Below are positions 33,306-42,674 of a stretch of 64,000 bases of DNA, in pieces. The notes below the pieces were generated by a model, which ran no database searches, was not told the DNA's origin, and was given only the letters and a program-made list of their open reading frames with translations. This stretch comes from Bipolaris cookei (taxonomy: Eukaryota; Ascomycota; Dothideomycetes; Pleosporales; Pleosporaceae). The translations under genes and the position numbers were made by a program. The number at the start of each line of letters is the position of its first letter. Positions within the stretch are counted from its first letter, which is position 1. The stretch spans positions 186,001-250,000 of the forward strand of contig NRSV01000022.1 in assembly GCA_002286855.1 (NCBI GenBank), in the 5' to 3' direction.

Positions 33306-35127
33306 ACGTACCACACGGGTTCGCGAGCCACTTTTGCCAAGCCCTCACCAAAACCACTACATTATGGCCCAAAATAGCCCACTTTAAGCCTGTATAGTGC
33401 AATAGAACACAAAATATCATTTAGAGACTACTTCTACTACTTGCTTACACGTTCGCGCGTTATGCCTAGTCCCATTGTACCGTCCACACCGCCGTTGAGA
33501 TGGTTCACCCACTTCAGCGCGCTTCTGCTTCTTTAGCTTCTTCCCATCACTACGCGCCCCAAAGTCCTGAAGAATGGCCAAGCGCATCCCATCTTCAACT
33601 CTCAAGATCCCCTCTGCCTAAATCCGCTTCCTTTTGTGCGATTTTCGTCGCGTTGCGGCCTCATTTGCTACCTTAAGCTCAGCTATCTCCTTTTGCACTA
33701 ACACTAACTTGTGCGCGATAATAGCTGCCCCCTTTGAGACCTTCTCAAAGGCCTCTACAATAGACGTTGGCGAACTATCTGTATGCCTTTGAATCCTCTG
33801 CTTCACCAGCGTCGATTGCGACCCTAATTGTAGGGTATTTCTAGGGTTTGCAACGGCCAGGGCTGGTTGTCGATAGGTAGGGACGATGGAGTGCGCAACT
33901 GGACATCAAGGGCCGATATAACCCGTTCTGGGTCAAATGGGACCAATCCAGCGCCTCGAAACCCTCCTTGAACATTGCTAGAAGTAAATAAGGTGTCAAA
34001 AGCCTGCTTAAAGCAAGACAGAAACTCTTGTTTGGTGATGTGGCTGATCTGGCTGCGCATAAGCGCTTCGACTTGGCGTCCATAGGCCTGCTTTAAAGGG
34101 GCAAAACAACCCACATCAAGAGGCTGTAAGAGGTGAGACGAGTACGGGAGCATGCAAATAGTAATGATACCGTGATCTTTGCAATATTTTGGAAATCCAG
34201 CGAGTTGTGGCTCGCATGGTCGTCAATAATGAGCAGGCGGTAGACGTCAACCTTCTTCGTCTTTGTATACTCATCAAATTGCTTTAGCCACGCAAGACCA
34301 AGCTCATTGGTCATCCAGCCGTTCTCAGAGACCCCAATGACCCAGTTATGGGGTATATTATCATCCTTGTACCAACTTGAGAGATGGTGGCGCGCCTTGA
34401 GGATGATAAAGGGCGGAATGGTCCACCCAGTCGCATTGATCCCTTGAATGACTGTTGCCCACTCTCTATTGCCAGGCTGAACAGTCTTTGGCCGTTCGCT
34501 TCTATATTAAGCTGTAACAACTGCTCCAGGGGCAATCTGGCCCATCATAAAGCCTGTCTCGTCAAAGTTGTACGTGTCGTCGTCCTGGATACCATACTTG
34601 GCTTTCATATTGGCTACCAGGTTAAACCAGGCTTGGATAGTCCTAGGATCCTCACAAAGGGCTCTCTTGTAGTCGTACTGCGATTAAAACGCGTTACGAG
34701 CTCAGATCGACGTTTGACGAACGTACTGGGCCAGTTTTGTCCAACCTGGTCCAGATTGCGCTCAGCGCGCGAGGACTTGGCCATATCAGCTACGTCTGCT
34801 AGTCCAGGGGGAAATCCACGCGTAAATAGCTCAATTATATGATTAATAATTACGTCCTCCTCGAACCTAGTTAGATTCTTTGATTTTGGCCAGCAATCTG
34901 CCTGTGAAGGTCGTCCGTCGCGCCTTTGGCTTAGTGTTGTTCGATCAACGTTATAGATAGCTGCAGCGCGTCATAAAGAGAAATTCGCGTTTTGTTTAAG
35001 AACTTGAAGAGCAAGCTGTATCTGACATTCACTAGAGGGTTCTAAATGTTGTTGTTGCGACATTGGGATGGGGCAGTTGTTTTGGTAAGGGCTTGTCAAA
35101 AGTGGCTCGCGGACCTGTGGGGTACGT
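33306..35127 (-). mobile_element. E3: Fot1/pogo-type DNA transposon, full length but inactive
   Basis: A 1,822-bp element with imperfect terminal inverted repeats of about 55 bp, starting ACGTACCACACGG on the left and ACGTACCCCACAGG read inward from the right. TA lies at 33304-33305 and 35128-35129. The minus-strand transposase begins near 35062 (MSQQQHLEPSSECQ), with helix-turn-helix (RAAAIYNVDRTTLSQRRDG), YNFDETGFMMG, PGNREWATVIQGINATGW, LLIIDDHASHNSLDFQ, SHLLQPLDVGCFAPLKQAYG and a C-terminal zinc-knuckle-like RRCGRYNGTRHNARTC, whose second Cys is Tyr. Full family length, but frameshifts and stops (near 34960, 34510 and 34190) break it. Its left TA is the same dinucleotide as the right TA of E2. 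Confidence 0.9.
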
Positions 35128-35218
35128 TATTATTATTATTGTTATTATTATCATTATTGTTGTTGCTGCTGTTATTATTGTTGTGATTATTATTGTTGTT
35201 GTTGTGATTATTATTATT

Positions 35219-35262
<44 letters not shown>
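35128..35262 (+). repeat. TTA/TTG trinucleotide microsatellite
   Basis: About 135 bp made almost wholly of TTA, TTG and a few TGA/TGC triplets, with a pure run of about fourteen TTG units at the right. It starts exactly at the TA target of E3, so E3 appears to have inserted into it. Confidence 0.9.
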
Positions 35263-35263
<1 letters not shown>

Positions 35264-35332
35264 CCATTAGAGTCTATGCAGCTCGAGGCTATGTAAGACT
35301 ACAAAATTCATCTAAAAAAGCCCACAAACCAC

Positions 35333-38300
35333 TCAATCCATCTTCCTACTACTCCTCTGCACAAGCGTCTCCCTGGATGACCCTTCCTCCTCCCTCGTAC
35401 TAATAATATGAAACGAAAAATCCAGCTCACCCACGAGTCCCTTCACCGCCTTCAACAGCCGCTCAACCTCCATATTGATACACCGCGTGCTAACAGCCAT
35501 GACGGCAAACGCCGCGTAACCGGGTTCGGTAATATGTTTGAGACTGAGGATCTCGGGGTCTACTATTTCGAGTTTGCGGGAGAGCTGGGCGCCGAGGGGT
35601 GCGCGGAGATAGGGGGGAAGGGGTTGGGCGTTTGTGATAGATGAGGAGAGCATGGCGAGTAAGGAGGTTGTTTCGTGAGATGTTACTTTTGCGCCGGAGA
35701 TTACGCGGCGGAGGTCATGGAACCATTGGGCTTTGCTGTTGTCGTCTTTAAGTCCCGGGTTAGAATTTGGGTCGGAGGATTGCTGGGTTAGCAAGGGATG
35801 AATGAAGGCTTCGGATGTGTAGCCGAGGAGAGCTGTGTAGTTGACGATACTGTTACAATTATTAGCTTCCGGTTTTTCTTTGAGGATAAGATGTGATACG
35901 TACTTCTCAACATGTGTGATAATCTTTTCGTATTCTTCCCTCGGAAACTTGCCTCCGAGTGGGAATTCCCATCTCACGAACCCAGCATGCATCTTTAGCC
36001 CTTGAATAGTGAGCATCTGCTTGGCAAAGACCTTATTTCGGGCTTTGACTAGCTGGTATCCTGGGCTGTTCTTGTCACTATCTTCGTCGCCGCCGAGTTC
36101 GCCTCGAATACGACCCATGACCTGCTCGTGCATGATGGAAAATAGATTTGCAGAGAGATACAGTGCACCACCAAGTTGCTGGCGAACAGCAGAGTGCTCG
36201 GTGATTGGGTAAGGAAAGATTGTCCAGAAAAATGCTACTCCAAGACCGGCCACGACGGTGGCTAGACGGTAAGGACCCAGTATGTAGATGGCATATGCTG
36301 GTTGACCTGTTCCTGCTATAGCTGCTTGTTCACCAATCTTCCGGACCTGGAGTTCGTAGCCGATAATCATGGTAGCAGTGACAACGCTAATGATTCCAAC
36401 AATGACAAAATCGAAATGCTTAAGTGGGATGTAAAATCCAATCGCGACGAAAATCCAGAGGAAAACAAGTATGCCTGGCGTCTTTTGAGCAGGAATGTAC
36501 CAGATGAGCCACGCAACAATCATCGCTACAGCTGTTCCAGCAATACGTAATATGAACTGGAAAATTGCTTGACCCGCAGTGGGTGTCATGGAAATGGCAA
36601 CCATGATCAAAGCCCACACTAGGCGTTGTTCGACGAAGAACGTTTGTGTAGGGTGCAGGAAGGCTATAATAGCTAAGCTCATTGTGGCACAAGCGGCACG
36701 GAATCCAAAAGCTGATTCAGGACTGCGGAGAAAGGCCGGGATTCCGCGTAACCGGTCTCCAAATCTTTCCCATGCATTAGCGGGTGGTAGATGTTCTGGA
36801 TCCTTCTTTTTCTTGAATGCTTCTCCCATGTATACAGTAGTCTTATTTCTGTCGAACCCAGCGACCGTCGTCTCATCATCTGAGTTTGCGTCTTGACTTT
36901 GGAAAATGCTCTTCAGCCACTTCTTAAAGCGTCGCCCGCCTGGCCAGATGAGCTTGTTCTTCATGGTCGCTTGGTCTTTACTATCGGCGAATTTTACAAG
37001 TTCGAGCGTTGAGCGGCTTATCGAATGAAGCAAGAACATAATGTAGAGAAGCATGAAGAGCTGGCGTTGGTCTCGCTTCCTTGTCGTAACACTAGGAATA
37101 AGCTTCAAGGTCTCCTCATCAATAGCTGAGGGACATGTGAAGTAGTCATCGCTAAGCTTGATTCCTTTTGTTTTGACCCAATGGTGGAGTGTAGACTCTT
37201 TCGTGTTGAAGAATGCGTCCGCCTGCTTTTGAAGGTGATCGACAAATCCAGCATCTCCCGGTTTGACAGAGTCTCCTTTTGCCTCCGCGTCTTCTTGGTT
37301 CTTTCCTTTCTTCTTCAGTGGTTTCGCCAGCTGCAATCTCAAGAAAACGTGGGATAGACCATCATCAAGAGCTTGAAATATGTTGCTGAGCGGCTCGTGC
37401 GCAAACCTGAACATCTCATTCCATTCGTTTACAGTTTGTCTGTGAAGGGCCTCGTCATGTTCGTCTTCATGCCCGTCCCAATGGTTAATTTCCGCGCTGC
37501 GTTCGAAAAGATCTATGACTGAGGCTAAGCCCAGGACTGGTAGCAAAATTGATCTGAGGTTTTTGAACGTGACTTCCAAGTCGTCGGGCGACAGCTTTCC
37601 AAATGCAATCTCTCGTTTCGCAAATGGGAGGTCTGCGGCAAGTTTGCCGTGCAGTTGCTGCAGTGCTATAGTCATCTTCTTAACAGCCTCAATTTCTGGC
37701 TTCGCCTTTGATTTTGTTTCTTTCTTCTTTTTGTCTCCTTCTGTATCTGGCACATATCTCTGCGCAAACATATCGCTGTTTTCCAGACTGGTGAAATAGG
37801 CCTTGTGAGCACCTAGGGCACCCTTGAGCAATCCAATATATCCTGCGAACTCTTTCATTACAACTTTCCGCGATGTGACAGGCACAACGAACAAGCTTAC
37901 GCCTGTCGCGATTGCAAATCCTGTCAAGAACGTTTCCAACAGCCTCCGGACGAACGCTTGGCACTGCGGAACCGTCCGGAACAAGAAGCCATTGGTTGCC
38001 GCCACGTTGACAAATATGGCGTATATTATCGTGGGAAAGGCAAGTTGTGGGAACTTTGCTTTCATAGTGTTGATCACGTATATTTGGAAGAATAGCCAAA
38101 CTGCGAGAACAGCAGACTGAGATGAATTGTAGGCTTGTGGAGGTACGGCAGGATCGGTCGCGTGTTGTCGCGCCTTCACGCCGGTCCAGACCATAAGCAT
38201 TGTGAGGGCCGCTCCAATACAGGTAGCGAGTATATTCATGGTCATAGTCTGAATGAACTTTGCGCGCGGCATGATGCAGAAACCAAGAATGGACACAATG

Positions 38301-38614
38301 GCCGTGAGATATCCCAGTGTCGTGTATGTTTGCGCAACATCGGTTGCTTGATACATTGCTAGCGCAATAGTCGGCGGTAACGCTGCTTTTCCCATCATCA
38401 GAAGAGTTGGAACGTCCAGTTCTAGTTTTCCCCATGCTGCTTTCAGTTTTGATGGTTTCTTCTCTTTCTTTTTCCCATTCTCTTCTGTTGAGGACACATT
38501 CTGTTGATAGGTAGTAGGTTGTTCCGGCTCCTCACTGGGTGTCGGTCTTGCAGTCGTGTTAGAATCCGCTTCATCTCTTTCATCAATATTCCTTTGTGTC
38601 GCAGAAGATACCAT
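35333..38614 (-). CDS. ArAE_2/FUSC-type membrane transporter (Brefeldin A sensitivity/ER-transporter-like)
   Basis: Large integral membrane protein of the aromatic-acid-exporter-like family found in fungi: ArAE_2_N at the N-terminus, FUSC_2 in the middle and the C-terminal DUF2421/ArAE_2 part. Exons 35904-38614 and 35333-35849 give 1075 residues. I start at ATG 38614; the frame is open further upstream without an ATG. The N-terminal 75 residues are polar. Helix cluster 1 lies at about 80-290 (TLLMMGKAALPPTIALAMYQ, GYLTAIVSILGFCIMPRAKF); a charged loop (KKKETKSKAKPE) and long cytosolic part follow. Helix cluster 2 lies at about 640-830 (AALIMVAISMTP-like WALIMVAISMTPTAGQAIFQ, ILVFLWIFVAIGFYIPLKHF). 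The 54-nt intron at 35850-35903 has GTACGT, GCTAAT and ACAG and no stop in frame, so retention would add 18 residues. Substrate unknown. Confidence 0.85.
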   Translation of the reverse strand: MVSSATQRNIDERDEADSNTTARPTPSEEPEQPTTYQQNVSSTEENGKKKEKKPSKLKAAWGKLELDVPTLLMMGKAALPPTIALAMYQATDVAQTYTTLGYLTAIVSILGFCIMPRAKFIQTMTMNILATCIGAALTMLMVWTGVKARQHATDPAVPPQAYNSSQSAVLAVWLFFQIYVINTMKAKFPQLAFPTIIYAIFVNVAATNGFLFRTVPQCQAFVRRLLETFLTGFAIATGVSLFVVPVTSRKVVMKEFAGYIGLLKGALGAHKAYFTSLENSDMFAQRYVPDTEGDKKKKETKSKAKPEIEAVKKMTIALQQLHGKLAADLPFAKREIAFGKLSPDDLEVTFKNLRSILLPVLGLASVIDLFERSAEINHWDGHEDEHDEALHRQTVNEWNEMFRFAHEPLSNIFQALDDGLSHVFLRLQLAKPLKKKGKNQEDAEAKGDSVKPGDAGFVDHLQKQADAFFNTKESTLHHWVKTKGIKLSDDYFTCPSAIDEETLKLIPSVTTRKRDQRQLFMLLYIMFLLHSISRSTLELVKFADSKDQATMKNKLIWPGGRRFKKWLKSIFQSQDANSDDETTVAGFDRNKTTVYMGEAFKKKKDPEHLPPANAWERFGDRLRGIPAFLRSPESAFGFRAACATMSLAIIAFLHPTQTFFVEQRLVWALIMVAISMTPTAGQAIFQFILRIAGTAVAMIVAWLIWYIPAQKTPGILVFLWIFVAIGFYIPLKHFDFVIVGIISVVTATMIIGYELQVRKIGEQAAIAGTGQPAYAIYILGPYRLATVVAGLGVAFFWTIFPYPITEHSAVRQQLGGALYLSANLFSIMHEQVMGRIRGELGGDEDSDKNSPGYQLVKARNKVFAKQMLTIQGLKMHAGFVRWEFPLGGKFPREEYEKIITHVEKYVSHLILKEKPEANNCNSIVNYTALLGYTSEAFIHPLLTQQSSDPNSNPGLKDDNSKAQWFHDLRRVISGAKVTSHETTSLLAMLSSSITNAQPLPPYLRAPLGAQLSRKLEIVDPEILSLKHITEPGYAAFAVMAVSTRCINMEVERLLKAVKGLVGELDFSFHIISTREEEGSSRETLVQRSSRKMD

Positions 38615-39344
38615 CGTGACGGCAAGGACTCGAGTGTACCTCACGAGCCTATAAGCCAGAAGCTGAAGAGAATACAAAGAGAAGACGAGACATTCAGGCC
38701 ATTGTCGACTGAAGATAGGCAGCAGGGGTGAATTCTTCAACCAAATACCATGGAAATTCCCGATTGTCCGTAAGGAAGCCCGTGTCGGCAGTTTGGGACG
38801 TCCGAGTCACGTCATAGCATGCTTTGCAATTGGTCAAGCATCATGCCAAGAGAGCCTTACAACTTAGCGCACACCCCCCTATGCCTACGCCAGGGCCATT
38901 CGGCCCGCAGATCTGCTTACGGTACGACTCAGTGTCCGCGCGAACTGCATGTCAGCCAGTCCTTCGACCATACATAGTCATCAATAACAGCTGATCAAAA
39001 GTCTTAGTCATTAGATGCTTAGATTCTCTAGATAACTGAAAGCTTTTTCGTATTTGCGATGGAATTAATAGTCGAAGTGGTGAATACGTATTACGAAGGG
39101 GTCGAGAACTTTTTGTTACCAAAATAGTAACGTTGCCATTAACTGGCTAGGGGGCCTTGCCTGATACTAGTCCTTTAATATACAGAACGTTTTCATCGTT
39201 TGTGATGCATGAACCCATACAAATTATCCCATCGCCTGGATAAGAGACTGGGCATCAACAAGGAAAGGTAGTTTTTGTGCATTAAAACTGCAAAAACGAG
39301 GATTTTGAGCTGCTACAGAAACTTGACAGCGATGATACAGTGTT
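38615..39344. other. Intergenic: transporter promoter and UTP8 3' region
   Basis: About 730 bp between two minus-strand genes. It holds the promoter of the transporter and the 3' end of UTP8. The part 38980-39200 is A/T-rich with several TA-rich words. No gene is seen. Confidence 0.5.
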
Positions 39345-42260
39345 TCAAACGACAATGCGCTCGAAGCTGTACTTTGGCACCTTCTTACTAATGAGCATGC
39401 CCATCTCCCGCTTGCTCCGCTGCTCCTTCTTACCGCCTTTACTATTCTTCATCTTTTCCACACCCTGGTCTGCCTTTGCGCCGAGCGGCAACATGGGCAA
39501 ATCCTCCTCTCCATTCAGTTTACCTGTGACCCCAAACGGCTTGCCTTGCATCTCCAAAGTCTGAACGGAAGGCTTGTTTGAAGCAGGCACTGTAGACGCG
39601 TAGCGTAGGAATTCAGATAGTAGACCCCGAATGAAGTGCGCTTCAAAGAAACCACTGAGAGCGACAGATGCGTCTTTGTTTAACGATTTGAGCATGTCGT
39701 CACCATTTTCGCATCTAGAGGTTGAGCCGACCGACGCGAGCCAAGCTCCGGCACCAATGGCATCAAGTGTGCTTGAAAGTAGGGAAGCAATAATAGAAAC
39801 AGCATGATCATCCGGATCTTCTCCAGAATTTTCAGCACCAGGGGTTTCGAAATCAACGAAGCCCAATGGTGATGACCATCCTCCATTCTTCAACTCAAGA
39901 TGCAAGAGGCGAATGAGTGATTCAAGATCCCGTCGTGGCAGCATGGACCGAAGTGTTGAGCTGATGATCGGGGCAGGGAAAGTGTGTAGTCGAATGAGTG
40001 CAGGCCGCAAGGTGTGGCTCCGGGTCAGGAGACCGTGGTCGAGAACTGACAGGGCATGGTCGATTTCATGCGAGGCTGCCTCTAACTCGGAGGTGAAGTC
40101 GACATCCATCTCGACTTCGGGTGGAGCAGTACCATTGGTCAATAGCTTCGTTTCTTGAGTTTGTTCCGGCTCGTCATCTATACTTTGGATGAGAAGCTTG
40201 ATAGCCTGAACGACTTCGCCGATTGGAAGAAATTGGGTATGGTTCAGGACAGCAGAGAGAATGTGCAAATCAGAATCGTAATCAACAAGAGCCTTGACAA
40301 TATCACCGTCAATGATAGTCGGCATTGACTGAATCTGGCCGTTTGCTTCATCGAGGAGTGATCGACGAATAGACTCCTTGGTAAGATGGCCGGTCTGCAG
40401 AAGCCACTGGAAGACGTTGGGTGGAAAGAAGCCAATCTTCAAAACTCCTCGAGGTTCCTGATCGGCTTCCCTAGCATCTGTGCAATAGAATATCTTACTC
40501 AGTGCATACAGTGCATACTGATGATACTTCTGTCTTCGATGTCCAGGAACAGCAGTGGGTATCTTCCATCGAGGTAGTTCATCCTTCGCAGGCTCTTCAT
40601 CGAGCTTGTCAACGACCATGGCGTCATCTTCCGGGAGGCTTGGTCCACCACCGTTAGTCAACGGTCCGCCCGAAACCTCATTTTCGTGTTTCTGTGCTAT
40701 TTCGGCACTCTCAAGCTCAATGCCCAGATCTGCGGCGAAGTGTTGTTCAAACTTTGCAATCTTGCCCTTGGCAGCGTATTTGTTCAGTTTCCACTTACTC
40801 TCTTGCCAGGATTGGCCATCAATTCCCGTACCAGTTTTTCGTTCCGGTGCAATGCCTTTGCCAAGAGCATCGATAAGCAAAGTGCCCTCAGTTTTAGCCC
40901 GCTTCCGAGGTGCTGCACCTCCAAATTGCATGCCGAAGACCTCATCTTCTTGGACAGCTACCACCAATCCAATTTCAGCGTAGTACGCCACAAGACTGCA
41001 AGGGGACGCTGAATGTTCACTGGTCTCTGGTTGTGCGTGCTTCCTCTTCTTTGAGGGACTGGTAAGGTCCGAAGCGGAAGAGCCGGCAACCATTGACTGC
41101 AAAGCTTGTAAGGAATTGTATTTGACGTCGAACACTCTGCACATGTCTTGTGACGTAGTAAAGATCACGTCCTGTCCGGTTCGTATGAATGCGTCGACGC
41201 CTGGCGCAGGAAGAACGAACTCGGAAGAAAGCTTTGGTACAGTTCCAGAGAGATCATAAGAAAGCAGTGTTCCCTTGACGATGAGATAGAGCGCACCGCT
41301 AGATGCGTGCAGAGTAATCTGTGTGGAACTACTCTGAGAAAGGGATGTTTTCGACGGCGCAGGAAGGTCCAAGGCGAGCAAGTGCTTTACGGGCGAGAGC
41401 TGAGTGGTAGTAAGATCCGCAGACCTTGGTTGTACTTGCAGAAGTGTCAGGACTCTTGCACCATTTGTCTTACAACTAAGGACACAGAGCACCTGGACAA
41501 GGTCAAGAAGATCGGATGTGCTGTCTGCTGTAGGGTCTAAAATTGTCGCAACGTCCTGTCGGCTTCGGAGCAATCCCCGCGTCACAGTTCTGGCGCTAGC
41601 AAGTGTGATGTATTCGATCGCGGCTTGAGATTCTCCAGAAGAAACGAGTGATGTAAGGTTTACAGTCCATCTGACCGTGTCCAGGTCTGCGGAAAGACAA
41701 ATGACATCGCCATTGTCAAAGGTCGCAAGGACATCATGAGTTGCATCTTTCGAGGAACCACCAGGGGCTACAGGAAGCGAGTCTAATGTGGAAATACGCG
41801 CAGCAGCAAAGGGAGTGTACGTCGTCTTTATGGTTTCGGTGTGTTCTCCATTGGTCTTGTCGTGGAAACAAACGAGTTGTGGCTTATCAGCGGGCGACGA
41901 GCCGGTAAGAGATGCGTATGTGAAACGATGCGCTGGTATCTTGGAAGGGCCTTTTCGGTATATGGAGTATGGAGTGGTTGTAAAAGTGGCGCTGGGCGGT
42001 AGCGCATATGAGGTTACAAGTTGGGGATTTTGGAGCTGGGAAAATTTGAGTGGCTATCACATATCGCAAAGTGAAATACATACGCTGTATATTGATACGC
42101 CTTCGCCGTCCACGCCGACAGCGATCTCGGTGCGCTTCCTCTTCTTGATGCCGCTAATGCTACAGACGCCAGCAGCATGCACACGTCCATTTGTAAAGCC
42201 AACGGGCTTGGACAGCGATGCCAAAGTGAAAGGAGCGCCAATGGGCTGATCGGACGACAT
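39345..42260 (-). CDS. UTP8: Utp8-like U3 snoRNP/tUTP protein
   Basis: Nucleolar protein of the t-UTP subcomplex that couples rDNA transcription with early 18S processing; in yeast Utp8 also aids nuclear tRNA export. Exons 42084-42260 and 39345-42035 (48-nt intron, GTATGT to CCCAG) give 955 residues. The N-terminus matches the Utp8 beta-propeller domain as seen in filamentous fungi: APFTLASLSKPVGFTNGRVH, KKRKRTEIAVGVDGEGVSIY, then after the splice LQNPQLVTSYALPPSATF. Repeating short beta-like segments extend to about residue 350. The middle has Lys/Arg patches (SKKRKHAQ, RKRAKTEG). The C-terminus ends with GMLISKKVPKYSFERIVV, a conserved basic tail. It is divergent from ELG1. Confidence 0.85.
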
Positions 42261-42674
42261 GGTGTTTGCCAGACCTGGAAGTCGGGTTATCTAAGGTCTG
42301 CGTGAGCCGTAGGGCGGAGCGCGTGCTCTAGTTTGGTGGTCGAGTGCTTGTCAAGAAAAAAGTTGGAGCTTCGGCAGAAAATAGGGCGGTGACCAGAGTG
42401 CGAATTCTTGGCGCGCAGTTATGGCTAGTGACTAACACGTGCAGGGGTAGTAAAGTGTGACTGCAGTGGTGTCTCTAGCGCGTCACGTCGCGTGTCCTGC
42501 AAGTGTCTTTTGGTCATCGTTAATGATTGCGATTGTATGCACTCACTTTACGACGTTTACGCACGCAATCCATATCTCAGCCCGATCTGTTGCTTCTATA
42601 TACCTGCCCCGATGTTACGAATGCCTTGGTAGTCTCTAAATGTGTATATGGCCCTCTCTGCAGTACAACCTGCA
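42261..42674. promoter_or_regulatory. Divergent promoter between UTP8 and ELG1
   Basis: A 414-bp spacer between head-to-head start codons. It includes a CACGTG palindrome at about 42436, a common bHLH-type site, and a CGTCACGTCGCG stretch at about 42481. Function of these is inference. Confidence 0.45.
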
